DNA of 64,000 nt. It comes from CAWGUU01 sp963825765. Lineage in GTDB: Bacteria > Actinomycetota > Acidimicrobiia > Acidimicrobiales > AC-14. The stretch lies in assembly GCA_963825765.1 (NCBI GenBank), contig CAWGUU010000014.1, forward strand, positions 248,001 through 312,000, read 5' to 3'. A model generated the notes under the pieces. That model ran no database searches, had not been told where the DNA came from, and saw only the letters and a program-made list of their open reading frames with translations. This document shows positions 6,968-14,509 of the stretch, piece by piece (within the stretch, counting starts at the first letter, position 1; every line of letters starts with the position of its first letter). The translations under genes and the position numbers were made by a program.

Positions 6968-8914
6968 ATGAGGCGCGGGGTGGCGACGGCCGCCCTCGCG
7001 CTCGCGCTGGTGCTGGGGGTAGCCCCTTCGGCGACCGCTCACGCCGTGCTGGTCTCCTCGGACCCCGGGGACCTGGCCGTGCTCGAGCAGCCGCCGGCGG
7101 CCGTCACCCTCCGCTTCAGCGAGGTGCCCGAACCCGGGTTCTCGTCCGTGCAGGTCCTCGACGGGACCGGGCGGTCCTTCGCCGCGGGTCGCCTTGAGCC
7201 GGCACCCGGGAGCGGCGACACGGTGCGCCAGGACCTGCAGCCTCTGCCCAGGGGCGTCTACACGGTGAGCTGGCGTGTCGTGTCCCGCGTCGACGGACAC
7301 CTGACCACAGGGTCGTTCGCCTTCGGTGTCGGCGAACCGGTCACCGAGGCGGCCCGACGGCCGGCGGCCGCCTCCGCCGGCCTGTCGCCGACCGGGGCCG
7401 CGGCGCGGACGGTCCTCTACGCCGGGCTGGCACTCCTGCTGGGCGGGGCGTGGGTCGGCCTGCTGATCGTCGGCGCGCGACGACGGGGTTCGGACCGGCT
7501 GCTGGTCGTCGGCTGGACCGCCGCCACCCTCGGGCTGGCGGCCCTGACCGCCCTGCAACTGGACGCCACAGGCGCTTCCCTGGGGACCTTCCTCGGCGCC
7601 CGGGCCGGCCGCGCCGTGATGTGGCAGATCCTGGGTCTCGTCGTCGCCGGCGCAGGGCTGGTGGCGGGGAAGGTCGGCCTGTCGGGGGGGACGCTCGGCC
7701 GGTGGCGGGCGGGAATGGGCCTGGTCGCGGCCGGCGCGGTCGTCGTCGTCGTCGCCCACGTCGAGGGCGGGCACGCCGCCGCCGCCTCCTGGCCCTGGGC
7801 CATGGTGAGCCTCCAGTCCGTCCACGCGGTGGCCGCCCTCGGCTGGCTCGGGGGACTGGCCGCCCTGCTGGTGACCGTCGCCCGGCACCCCGGCGAGGAA
7901 GCAACCGCCGGCCTGCGCCGGTTCTCACTGGTCGCCCTGATCGCCATCGGCGTGGTCGCCGCCACCGGCGTGGTGCGGGCCATCGACGAGGTGGGCGACT
8001 GGGGTTCGCTGGTGGACAGCACCTACGGCCGGCTCGTGCTGGCCAAGGCGTCGCTGCTGGTCGTGATCGCCGCCCTCGGGGCGGTCAACCGGTACCGCCA
8101 CGTCCCGGCCGCCGACGCGTCGGTGCGGGGCCTGCGTCGGGCGGGCGTCACCGAGCTGGCCGTGGCCGGCGCCGTGCTCGTCGTCACGGGGTTCCTCACC
8201 ACCGCACCGCCGCCCTCTGGAGCGGGCACGTCCCCGCCACGAGTCGTCGTCACCGCAACCGACTTCGGCACCACCGTCCGGGCCCGGCTGACCGTGACGC
8301 CGGGAGCTCCGGGACGCAACACGTTCACCGTCACCGTCACCGACTTCGACACGGGCGATCCGGTGCCGGCCACCGGCATCCTGGCCCGCTTCGCCCTCCC
8401 CACCCACACCGGCCTCGGCGAGACGTCGCTGCAGCTGCCGCCGAGTCGCACTCCCGGCAGCTTCACGGCGGCGGGCAACAATTTGTCGCTGCCGGGGAGG
8501 TGGCGGGTCACGCTCGTCGTCGAGCAGGGCGCCGGCTCGGTGGAGCTCGACCTGGAGGTTGCGGTGCCCGCCGCGCTACCGCCGCCGTCGGTGGCCGCGG
8601 CTCCCGGCCAGCCGACGGTCTACACCGTAGACCTGAATCAGGGCCGGTCGGTGCAGGTGTACGCCGACCCCGGGACACCGGGCGGGAACGAGCTGCACGT
8701 CACCTTCTTCGCCGCCGACGGGACCGAGGAGGACGTGGCCGGAGCCTCCGTCGATCTCGGCGACGGGGCCACCTCGTCACCCCGGCGGCTCGGACCGGGC
8801 CACTTCACGGCCGACGTCGACCTGGCCGCGGGCAGCGCGACAGTCGAGGTAACCGGCATCACCCGGGGCGGCGACTACCTGTACGCACCGATCGAGATCG
8901 AGGCACGGAGATGA
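6968..8914 (+). CDS. CopC-CopD fusion, copper transport/resistance protein
   Basis: The 648-residue protein joins a secreted CopC domain to a CopD membrane domain. After the signal peptide the mature chain begins HAVLVSSDPGD, with the Cu(II)-binding N-terminal histidine of CopC; VSRVDGHLTTGSFAFGVG (about 101-118) closes that beta-barrel. Residues about 138-420 form eight transmembrane helices of CopD, with histidines in VVVAHVEGGHAAAASW and LQSVHAVAALGWLGGL as candidate ligands. A C-terminal extracellular beta domain of about 220 residues (YtkA/FixH-like) follows, which is longer than usual CopCD. It probably binds copper outside and moves it across the membrane. Its TGA overlaps the next ATG (ATGA, 8911-8914). 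Confidence 0.88.
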   Translation: MRRGVATAALALALVLGVAPSATAHAVLVSSDPGDLAVLEQPPAAVTLRFSEVPEPGFSSVQVLDGTGRSFAAGRLEPAPGSGDTVRQDLQPLPRGVYTVSWRVVSRVDGHLTTGSFAFGVGEPVTEAARRPAAASAGLSPTGAAARTVLYAGLALLLGGAWVGLLIVGARRRGSDRLLVVGWTAATLGLAALTALQLDATGASLGTFLGARAGRAVMWQILGLVVAGAGLVAGKVGLSGGTLGRWRAGMGLVAAGAVVVVVAHVEGGHAAAASWPWAMVSLQSVHAVAALGWLGGLAALLVTVARHPGEEATAGLRRFSLVALIAIGVVAATGVVRAIDEVGDWGSLVDSTYGRLVLAKASLLVVIAALGAVNRYRHVPAADASVRGLRRAGVTELAVAGAVLVVTGFLTTAPPPSGAGTSPPRVVVTATDFGTTVRARLTVTPGAPGRNTFTVTVTDFDTGDPVPATGILARFALPTHTGLGETSLQLPPSRTPGSFTAAGNNLSLPGRWRVTLVVEQGAGSVELDLEVAVPAALPPPSVAAAPGQPTVYTVDLNQGRSVQVYADPGTPGGNELHVTFFAADGTEEDVAGASVDLGDGATSSPRRLGPGHFTADVDLAAGSATVEVTGITRGGDYLYAPIEIEARR

Positions 8915-9351
8915 GAGGAATGACCATGGGTCGAAAGGTTGGGACAGCCGTCGCGCTGCTCGGGCTGTTGCTGGCGGCGGCGTGCGGTGGTGGCGGTGAC
9001 GGAGGGGGCGATGCCGGCCCGGCGTCCTCCGCCGTCGCCCGGCCGGCGTCGACCGCCACGCTGTCGATCGCAGAGCCGGTCAACGAGGCGACGGTGGCGC
9101 CTGGTCCCCTGACGGTGAAGCTCGACCTGCAGGGGGGCACGATCGTCACCGAAGCCACCCGCAACCTCGAGCCCGACGAGGGCCACATCCACCTCACGCT
9201 CGACGGCAAGCTGGTGTCGATGACCTACGGGCTCGAGCAGCCGATCGAGGCCACGCCAGGGACCCACTTCCTGGTCGCCGAGTACGTGGCCGGCGACCAC
9301 GCCCCGTTCCAGCCGCGGGTGACCGCGACGCGGGCCTTCGTGGTGCGGTGA
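8911..9351 (+). CDS. Lipoprotein of the CopCD operon
   Basis: The 146-residue protein starts at ATG 8911, overlapping the copC-copD stop; ATG 8926 is an alternative. A lipoprotein signal peptide ends in the lipobox LLAAAC (Cys about residue 27), followed by a Gly/Asp/Ala-rich tether. The soluble domain (about 50-146) is all-beta with GPLTVKLDLQGG, DEGHIHLTLDGK and TPGTHFLVAEYVAGDHAPF; repeated histidines could bind metal. The sequence resembles the DUF4399-like domains seen beside copper genes, but the match is by eye. Coupled translation makes it a functional partner of the CopCD protein at the outer face of the membrane. Confidence 0.75.
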   Translation: MRGMTMGRKVGTAVALLGLLLAAACGGGGDGGGDAGPASSAVARPASTATLSIAEPVNEATVAPGPLTVKLDLQGGTIVTEATRNLEPDEGHIHLTLDGKLVSMTYGLEQPIEATPGTHFLVAEYVAGDHAPFQPRVTATRAFVVR

Positions 9352-9367
9352 CGGCACGGCAGTCGCC

Positions 9368-12073
9368 TCAGCGGACGCGGGGGTCGGCGACCTCGGTGTC
9401 GACGCTGTAGCGGGCCAGGGCGTCGGCCACCTCCTCGGGCTTGGCCTCGTCGACCTGGGCCAATGACTGCAGCACCGTGGTGACGATCGAGGCGGCGTCG
9501 GTCTCGAAGTGGCGCCGCAGGTTGGCCGACGTGTCGGACCTGCCATACCCGTCGGTGCCGAGAGGCGTGAACGGCCCCGGCACCCACCTCGCCACCTGGT
9601 CGGGCACCGACTTCATGAAGTCGGTGACGGCCACGAACGGTGCCTCCGACGCCGACAGCACCTGGGTGACGTAGGGCGTACGGGGCGTCTCGGTGGGGTG
9701 CAGCCGGTTCCAACGCTCGTCCGACAGGGCGTTCTCCCGGAGGGTCTTGTAGGACGTGGCGCTCCACAGGTCGGCGCCTACGTCGTGGTTCTCGGCCAGC
9801 AGGCGCTGCGCCTCCCGAGCCGCGCCCTGGGCGCTGCCGCTGAACAGGATCGTCGCCCGCCGGCTGGGACCCTCGGGTGCCTCGGCGAAGCGGTAGAGGC
9901 CGCTGCGGATCCCCTCCGCTATGTCACCGATACTTGGCCCCTCGGGCATGGCCGGCATGGCGTAGTTCTCGTTGTAGAGGGTGAGGTAGTAGAAGACGTC
10001 CTCCGGCTTCTCGCCGTACATCCGCCGCAGCCCGTCCTCGATGATGACGGCCAGCTCGTAGGCGAAGGCCGGGTCGTAGGCGGCCAGGTTGGGCACGGTG
10101 GAGGCCAGCACCAGGCTGTGGCCGTCGGCGTGCTGGAGCCCCTCACCGTGCAGCGTCGTGCGCCCGGCCGTCGCCCCGCAGAGGAACCCGCGGCCGCGGC
10201 TGTCGCCGAACGCCCAGATCAGGTCGCCGACCCGCTGGAAGCCGAACATCGAGTAGAAGATGAAGAACGGCACCATGGGCACGCCGTGGACGGCGTGCGC
10301 GGTGCCGGCGGCGGTGAAGCTGGCCATCGACCCGGCCTCGGTGATGCCCTCCTCCAGGATCTGGCCGTCCTTGGACTCCTTGTAGGACAGGAGCAGGTGG
10401 GCGTCGACCGGCTCGTACAGCTGGCCGGTGGAGGCGTAGATGCCGACCTCCGCGAACAGGCTGTCCATGCCGAACGTCCGGGCCTCGTCGGGGATGATGG
10501 GCACGACGCGGGCACCCATGGCCTTGTCGCGGAGCAGCTCCCTCAGGAGGCCGGCGAAGGCCATCGTGGTCGAGACCTCCCGCTTGCCCGAGCCGCCCTT
10601 GGTGCTCTCGAAGGCCTTGGCCGCGGGCTGGGGCAGCTGGCGGTTCCCGACCAGCCGCCGGGGCAGCGAGCCGGCCAGCGCCCGCCGCCGCTCCATCATG
10701 TACTCGAACTCGGGCGACCCCTCCGCCGGGCGGTAGTAGGGCGGCTGGTCGGCGTCGAGGGCGCTGTCGGGGATCTGGTCCTCGAGGTGCAGCCTGTCCC
10801 TGAACTCCCGGAGCAGCTTCTTCGACATCTTCTTGATCTGGTGGGTGGCGTTGCGGGCCTCGACCTCGGGGCCCAGCGTCCACCCCTTGACCGTCTTGGC
10901 CAGGATGGCGGTGGGGGCTCCCACCTGCTCGGTTGCGGCCCGGTAGGCGGCGTAGAGCTTGTGGTAGTCGTGGCCGCCGCGGGGCAGGTTGCGCAGCTCG
11001 TCGTCGGAGAGGTGCTCGACCATCTGGCGCAGTCGGGGGTCGGGCCCGAAGAAGTGCTGGCGGATGTAGGCGCCGCTCTCCACCGCGTACTTCTGGAACT
11101 GGCCGTCGACAGTGGTGTTCATCTTGTTGAGCAGGACGCCGTCGACGTCGCGGGCCAGCAGCTCGTCCCACTTCGAGCCCCAGATGACCTTGATGACGTT
11201 CCAGCCCGCGCCCCGGAAGACTGCCTCCAGCTCCTGGATGATCTTGCCGTTGCCCCGCACCGGGCCGTCGAGGCGCTGGAGGTTGCAGTTCACGACGAAG
11301 GTGAGGTTGTCGAGGTGCTCGCGGGCCGCGATCGAGAGCGCCCCGAGGGTCTCGGGCTCGTCGCACTCGCCGTCGCCCACGAATGCCCAGACCCGGGACT
11401 TGCTGGTGTCGGCGATCCGGCGGTGCATCAGGTAGCGGTTGAAGCGGGCCTGGTAGATGGCGTTGATCGGGCCCAGGCCCATGGAGACGGTGGGGAACTC
11501 CCAGAAGTCCGGCATGAGCCGGGGGTGGGGGTAGCTAGAGAGCCCGTTGCCCCCGATCTCCTGGCGGAAGTTGTCGAGCTGCTCCTCGGTGAGGCGGCGC
11601 TCGAGGAAGGCCCGGGCGTAGATCCCGGGGGCGGCGTGGCCCTGGAAGTAGACCTGATCGCCGGGCTGGCCGTCGTCCTTGCCCCTGAAGAAGTGGTTGA
11701 AGCCGACCTCGTTCAGCGCCGCCGAGCTGGCGTAGGTGGCGAGGTGGCCGCCGATGCCCGGCGCCTTGGCGTTGGCCCGGGTGACCATCACCGCCGCGTT
11801 CCAGCGGATGTAGGCGCGGATGCGGCGCTCCATGTCGACGTCGCCCGGGAACCACGGCTCCCGCTCGGGCGGGATGGAGTTGATGTAGTCCGACGAGACC
11901 ATCGCCGGGAAGCCGACCTGCAGCTCCCGGGCCCGCTCGAGCATCTTCAGCACCAGGAAGCGGGCGCGGGGCTTCCCCCGGGTTCCCGCCACGGCGTCGA
12001 GCGAGTCGATCCACTCGGCGGTCTCCTCGGGGTCGATGTCGGGGAGCTGCTGGGACAAGCCGTCGAAGATCAC
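9368..12073 (-). CDS. aceE: Pyruvate dehydrogenase E1 component, homodimeric AceE
   Basis: AceE decarboxylates pyruvate with thiamine diphosphate and acetylates the lipoyl group of E2. The 901-residue length and order match the homodimeric E1 of actinobacteria. The thiamine diphosphate motif runs from GDGECDEPET (about 223-232) to VNCNLQRLDGPV (about 251-262); HPRLMPDFWEFPTVSMGLGP and the RDRLHLEDQIPD region are typical, and GITEAGSMASFTAAGTAHA lies in the pyrimidine domain. It stands alone; a candidate E2 and the E3 are at 37936-40787 with the lipoyl-attachment genes. The ATG 12071-12073 is preceded by only a short gap of 89 bases to rsgA, which is filled by tandem repeats. Confidence 0.97.
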   Translation of the reverse strand: MIFDGLSQQLPDIDPEETAEWIDSLDAVAGTRGKPRARFLVLKMLERARELQVGFPAMVSSDYINSIPPEREPWFPGDVDMERRIRAYIRWNAAVMVTRANAKAPGIGGHLATYASSAALNEVGFNHFFRGKDDGQPGDQVYFQGHAAPGIYARAFLERRLTEEQLDNFRQEIGGNGLSSYPHPRLMPDFWEFPTVSMGLGPINAIYQARFNRYLMHRRIADTSKSRVWAFVGDGECDEPETLGALSIAAREHLDNLTFVVNCNLQRLDGPVRGNGKIIQELEAVFRGAGWNVIKVIWGSKWDELLARDVDGVLLNKMNTTVDGQFQKYAVESGAYIRQHFFGPDPRLRQMVEHLSDDELRNLPRGGHDYHKLYAAYRAATEQVGAPTAILAKTVKGWTLGPEVEARNATHQIKKMSKKLLREFRDRLHLEDQIPDSALDADQPPYYRPAEGSPEFEYMMERRRALAGSLPRRLVGNRQLPQPAAKAFESTKGGSGKREVSTTMAFAGLLRELLRDKAMGARVVPIIPDEARTFGMDSLFAEVGIYASTGQLYEPVDAHLLLSYKESKDGQILEEGITEAGSMASFTAAGTAHAVHGVPMVPFFIFYSMFGFQRVGDLIWAFGDSRGRGFLCGATAGRTTLHGEGLQHADGHSLVLASTVPNLAAYDPAFAYELAVIIEDGLRRMYGEKPEDVFYYLTLYNENYAMPAMPEGPSIGDIAEGIRSGLYRFAEAPEGPSRRATILFSGSAQGAAREAQRLLAENHDVGADLWSATSYKTLRENALSDERWNRLHPTETPRTPYVTQVLSASEAPFVAVTDFMKSVPDQVARWVPGPFTPLGTDGYGRSDTSANLRRHFETDAASIVTTVLQSLAQVDEAKPEEVADALARYSVDTEVADPRVR

Positions 12074-12109
12074 AGGTCCATTTTCCCATTCCTCGGGCCG
12101 TTCGGGGTT

Positions 12110-12181
12110 ACGTCAGTGTTTCGTGTGCCTGGTTTGCGTCAGTGCTTCGTGTGCCTGGTTACCTCAGTGCTTCGTGTGGTT
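12110..12181. repeat. Three imperfect 25-26-bp tandem repeats at the rsgA 3' end
   Basis: Units at 12110-12134, 12135-12160 and 12161-12181 share the core CAGTGCTTCGTGTG. The third unit contains the last codons and stop of rsgA (minus strand, ...HTKH then TGA), and the other two repeat that sequence downstream, each again with an in-register CACTGA. This looks like slippage duplication of the gene's tail. It lies between the rsgA stop and the aceE start, so it is also in the aceE leader. Confidence 0.85.
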
Positions 12182-13222
12182 GCGCATCGCCTTGTGGACC
12201 ACCTTCGACTTCTGCTTGCGCTCGGCCTGGGCCCTGAGGTCGGACGCGCGGGCCGCGTGTTCGACCTCACCCTGGAGCTTCGAGTAACTCGCCATCCGCT
12301 CGCGGCCGATCGCTCCGGCCCCGATGGCCTCGATGACGGCGCATCCGGGCTCGCCGGCGTGGCGGCAGTCGCGGAAGCGGCAACCGGCGGCCAGCTCCTC
12401 GATCTCGGGGAAGGCCTGGGCCAGGCCGACCGCGGTGTCGCCGCCCAGGCCGAGGCTGCGGATGCCCGGCGTGTCGACGAGGACGCCGCCCGTCGGGATG
12501 ACGAGCAGGTGGCGGGCGGTGGTGGTGTGGCGGCCGCGGCCGTCGTCGGCCCGGACCTCGCGGGTGGCCTGCACCTCGTCGCCCAGCAGGCGGTTGACGA
12601 GGGTCGACTTGCCGACGCCCGAGGCGCCCAGCAGCACCGCGGTGCGGTTGGGACGGAGGTGGTCGGTGACGGCGTCCATGCCCTCGCCGGTGCGGGCGCT
12701 GGTCGTCAGCACGTCGACGCCCAGCGCCCTCGCCTCCACCGTCTCGGCCGCCGCGTTGTCGCCGTTCTCGGCGATGGCCTGGTCGGCCTTGGTGAGCAGG
12801 ACCAGCGGGCGGGCGCCGCTGTCCCAGGCGAGGACCAGCTCCCGCTCGAGCCGGTTGAGGTTGAGCGGACGGTCGAGGGCGGCGAGGACCATCACCACGT
12901 CGACGTTGGCGGCCATGACCTGGTCGAGGCGGGTGAGGGCGGACCAGCGGTCGAGCACGGCGACGACGTCGGCGTCGGAATCGGGCCCGGGCTCTGACAG
13001 CACGACCCAGTCGCCCACGGCGGGTAGGTCGACGGCGCGGGCGGTGCGGGTCTCGCCGTCGTCGGCGACGACGACGCAGCGGTCACGGTCGACCCGCACG
13101 ACGCGGGCCGGCAGTTGATCAGAGGTGGCCGACTGGGAGAGGTTGGCGGTGTGGAAGAGGGTGGCGACGCGGTCGTCCCAGCCGAACGGGACGAGCGCGT
13201 CGAAAGTCGCACGGGAAGCCAA
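12164..13222 (-). CDS. rsgA: Ribosome small-subunit-dependent GTPase RsgA
   Basis: RsgA is a circularly permuted GTPase that helps 30S maturation. Visible in order: an OB-like N-terminal part, the permuted G4 motif LTKAD, then G1 GASGVGKSTLVNRLLG, G2-region GRGRHTTTARHL, G3 DTPGIRSLGL, and the C-terminal zinc-binding region with CRFRDCRHAGEPGC (Cys/His ligands) and a basic tail QAERKQKSK. I chose TTG 13222 (LASRATFDALVPFGWDD) because AAGGAG lies 8 bases before it; the frame is open to a GTG at 13261. The protein is about 352 residues. The stop is embedded in a tandem repeat shared with the aceE leader. Confidence 0.93.
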   Translation of the reverse strand: MASRATFDALVPFGWDDRVATLFHTANLSQSATSDQLPARVVRVDRDRCVVVADDGETRTARAVDLPAVGDWVVLSEPGPDSDADVVAVLDRWSALTRLDQVMAANVDVVMVLAALDRPLNLNRLERELVLAWDSGARPLVLLTKADQAIAENGDNAAAETVEARALGVDVLTTSARTGEGMDAVTDHLRPNRTAVLLGASGVGKSTLVNRLLGDEVQATREVRADDGRGRHTTTARHLLVIPTGGVLVDTPGIRSLGLGGDTAVGLAQAFPEIEELAAGCRFRDCRHAGEPGCAVIEAIGAGAIGRERMASYSKLQGEVEHAARASDLRAQAERKQKSKVVHKAMRNHTKH

Positions 13223-13353
13223 CGGAGGAGCTCCTTCGGGAGGGTGATGCCCGGGGGACACGAACGGATGACGAGGGCGGCGTGAGCCGCTGACTACGCA
13301 GTCTCCGGTGTCATGGCGATCCTCCCGGGGCCACCTGCCCCGCTCCTGTCAGT

Positions 13354-13653
13354 CTACCCGGCCCGTGGACGGGTCACCCCGGCCTCGACCAGCAGGTCCA
13401 GCACCTGGCCGATGGTCCTCTCCCGCGCGACGGTCTCACGCAGCGGCAGATGCGCCTGGATCTCGTATCGGTTCCGTCGGCCGTCCTTCTCCTTCACGAT
13501 GTAGCCCGACTCGGCCAGGTCGGTGACGATGGCGTAGGCGCTGCGCTCGGTGATGTCGAGCGACGCGGCGATGTCGCGCAGGCGGACGCCGGGATCGTGG
13601 GCGATGCAGACGAGGGCCCGGGCGTGATTGGTGAGGAAGCTCCAGTTCGCCAT
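13354..13653 (-). CDS. Small winged-helix transcriptional regulator
   Basis: This 99-residue protein is essentially one winged helix-turn-helix: HDPGVRLRDIAASLDITERS (about 20-39) spans helices 2-3, AYAIVTDLAESGYIVKEK is the recognition helix and start of the wing, and DGRRNRYEIQ is the wing. It resembles the short MarR/ArsR-like regulators of actinobacteria; no ligand-binding domain or metal-binding cysteines are present. It is divergent from the secreted protein gene at 13771 across an AT-richer 117-base gap that holds a predicted promoter, so it may regulate itself or that gene. 100 bases separate it from rsgA. Confidence 0.82.
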   Translation of the reverse strand: MANWSFLTNHARALVCIAHDPGVRLRDIAASLDITERSAYAIVTDLAESGYIVKEKDGRRNRYEIQAHLPLRETVARERTIGQVLDLLVEAGVTRPRAG

Positions 13654-13682
13654 GTCGGTACCGTACGGATTCTAGATTCAAA

Positions 13683-13711
13683 TTGCCAGTATTGAGGATC
13701 TAGCGTAGGAT
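13683..13711 (+). promoter_or_regulatory. Predicted promoter of the secreted beta-helix-like gene
   Basis: TTGCCA (13683-13688) and TAGGAT (13706-13711) are 17 bases apart, in the least GC-rich gap of this part of the window. It reads toward the gene at 13771, whose leader ends in GAAGGAGA about 7 bases before the ATG. GATCTAGCGTAGGATC overlapping the -10 is a partial inverted repeat and could be an operator. Confidence 0.5.
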
Positions 13712-13770
13712 CTGCCTCGTAAGGGCGTGCACATCCCTCCCTCGACTACGGCGCCCTTCGAAGGAGACCC

Positions 13771-14400
13771 ATGAAACGCTGCAAGCGGATCGGCGTGGTG
13801 GCCACGCTCACCGGCGCCCTCGCTCTCCCGGCCATGTGGATGATCGCCCCGGTGGCCGCCCACGCCGCCGTCGCGTGTACCCAGGTGATAACCGGTGCCC
13901 ACAGCGGTGTCATCAATGTCGCCGGCAACCAGAAGATGTGCCTGGTGGGCGCCGTGCAGGACGGTGCGGTGAACGTCGCTCCCGGCGGCGGACTCTCGGT
14001 GCGCTATTCGACCATCACCGGGGCCGTCACCCTGAAGGCCGCCTTCACCGAGTTCGACTTCTGCGGCAGCAGGACCGTGCGGGGCGCGCTTTCGGTCACC
14101 GGCGGCAAGGGGACGGTGCTCATCGGCGGCAGCGGGCTGGGAGCGGTGCTGTGCCCGGCCAACATCATCGACGGTGCGGTGACCCTCGACGCCAACAAGG
14201 CAGGGGTGACGCTCGGCCGGAACTATGTCGCCGGCGCGGTGACAGCCAGCGCCAATCTGGGAGGGACGACCATCTCCGGCAACCAGATCGGTGGCGCCTT
14301 GACCTGCACCACGAACGTCCCGCCTCCCACCAACGCCGGCGTCAGGAACGCCGTGGCCGGCGGCAGGTCCGGCCAGACGTGTGCCGTCCTGACCTTCTGA
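13771..14400 (+). CDS. Secreted protein with beta-helix-like repeats
   Basis: The 209-residue protein has a signal peptide ending in AHAAVA (cleavage near residue 33). The mature part is built of short repeats with regularly spaced Gly-Ala-Val turns: SGVINVAGNQKMC, DGAVNVAPGGG, TGAVTLKAAF, DGAVTLDANKAG, AGAVTASANLGG, GGALTCTTN. Such 20-25-residue periodicity suggests a right-handed parallel beta-helix. Cysteines (for example in ACTQV, KMCLVG, DFCGS, VLCPAN, LTCTTN, QTCAVL) are evenly scattered and could form disulfides. No catalytic motif is visible; an adhesin, surface or polysaccharide-binding role is possible but unsupported. A hairpin element follows its stop. Confidence 0.7.
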   Translation: MKRCKRIGVVATLTGALALPAMWMIAPVAAHAAVACTQVITGAHSGVINVAGNQKMCLVGAVQDGAVNVAPGGGLSVRYSTITGAVTLKAAFTEFDFCGSRTVRGALSVTGGKGTVLIGGSGLGAVLCPANIIDGAVTLDANKAGVTLGRNYVAGAVTASANLGGTTISGNQIGGALTCTTNVPPPTNAGVRNAVAGGRSGQTCAVLTF

Positions 14401-14414
14401 GGCCCTGACTGGCG

Positions 14415-14463
14415 TTTCTGCTCGCGCAATTCCCGGTCAGGGAGGGGTCGATCGCGAGCAGAA
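14415..14463. repeat. Left hairpin element flanking the AbiEi/DUF559 gene
   Basis: TTCTGCTCGCG (14416-14426) pairs perfectly with CGCGAGCAGAA (14453-14463) across a 26-base spacer that begins CAATTCCCGGT. An inverted, related copy with the same arm sequence and the same 26-base spacing lies at 15384-15433. It could act as the terminator of the upstream secreted protein gene (stop at 14400), but the paired occurrence suggests an element end. Confidence 0.8.
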
Positions 14464-14509
14464 CTTCCGCGTCGGGTCTTGTCTCACCGCTCGGCTTCAA
14501 TGGACCTCC

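Noticed and set aside
9509..12997. A 1162-codon plus-strand frame across aceE and rsgA
   Set aside because: It is antisense to two clear genes, crosses their boundary, and has shadow composition.
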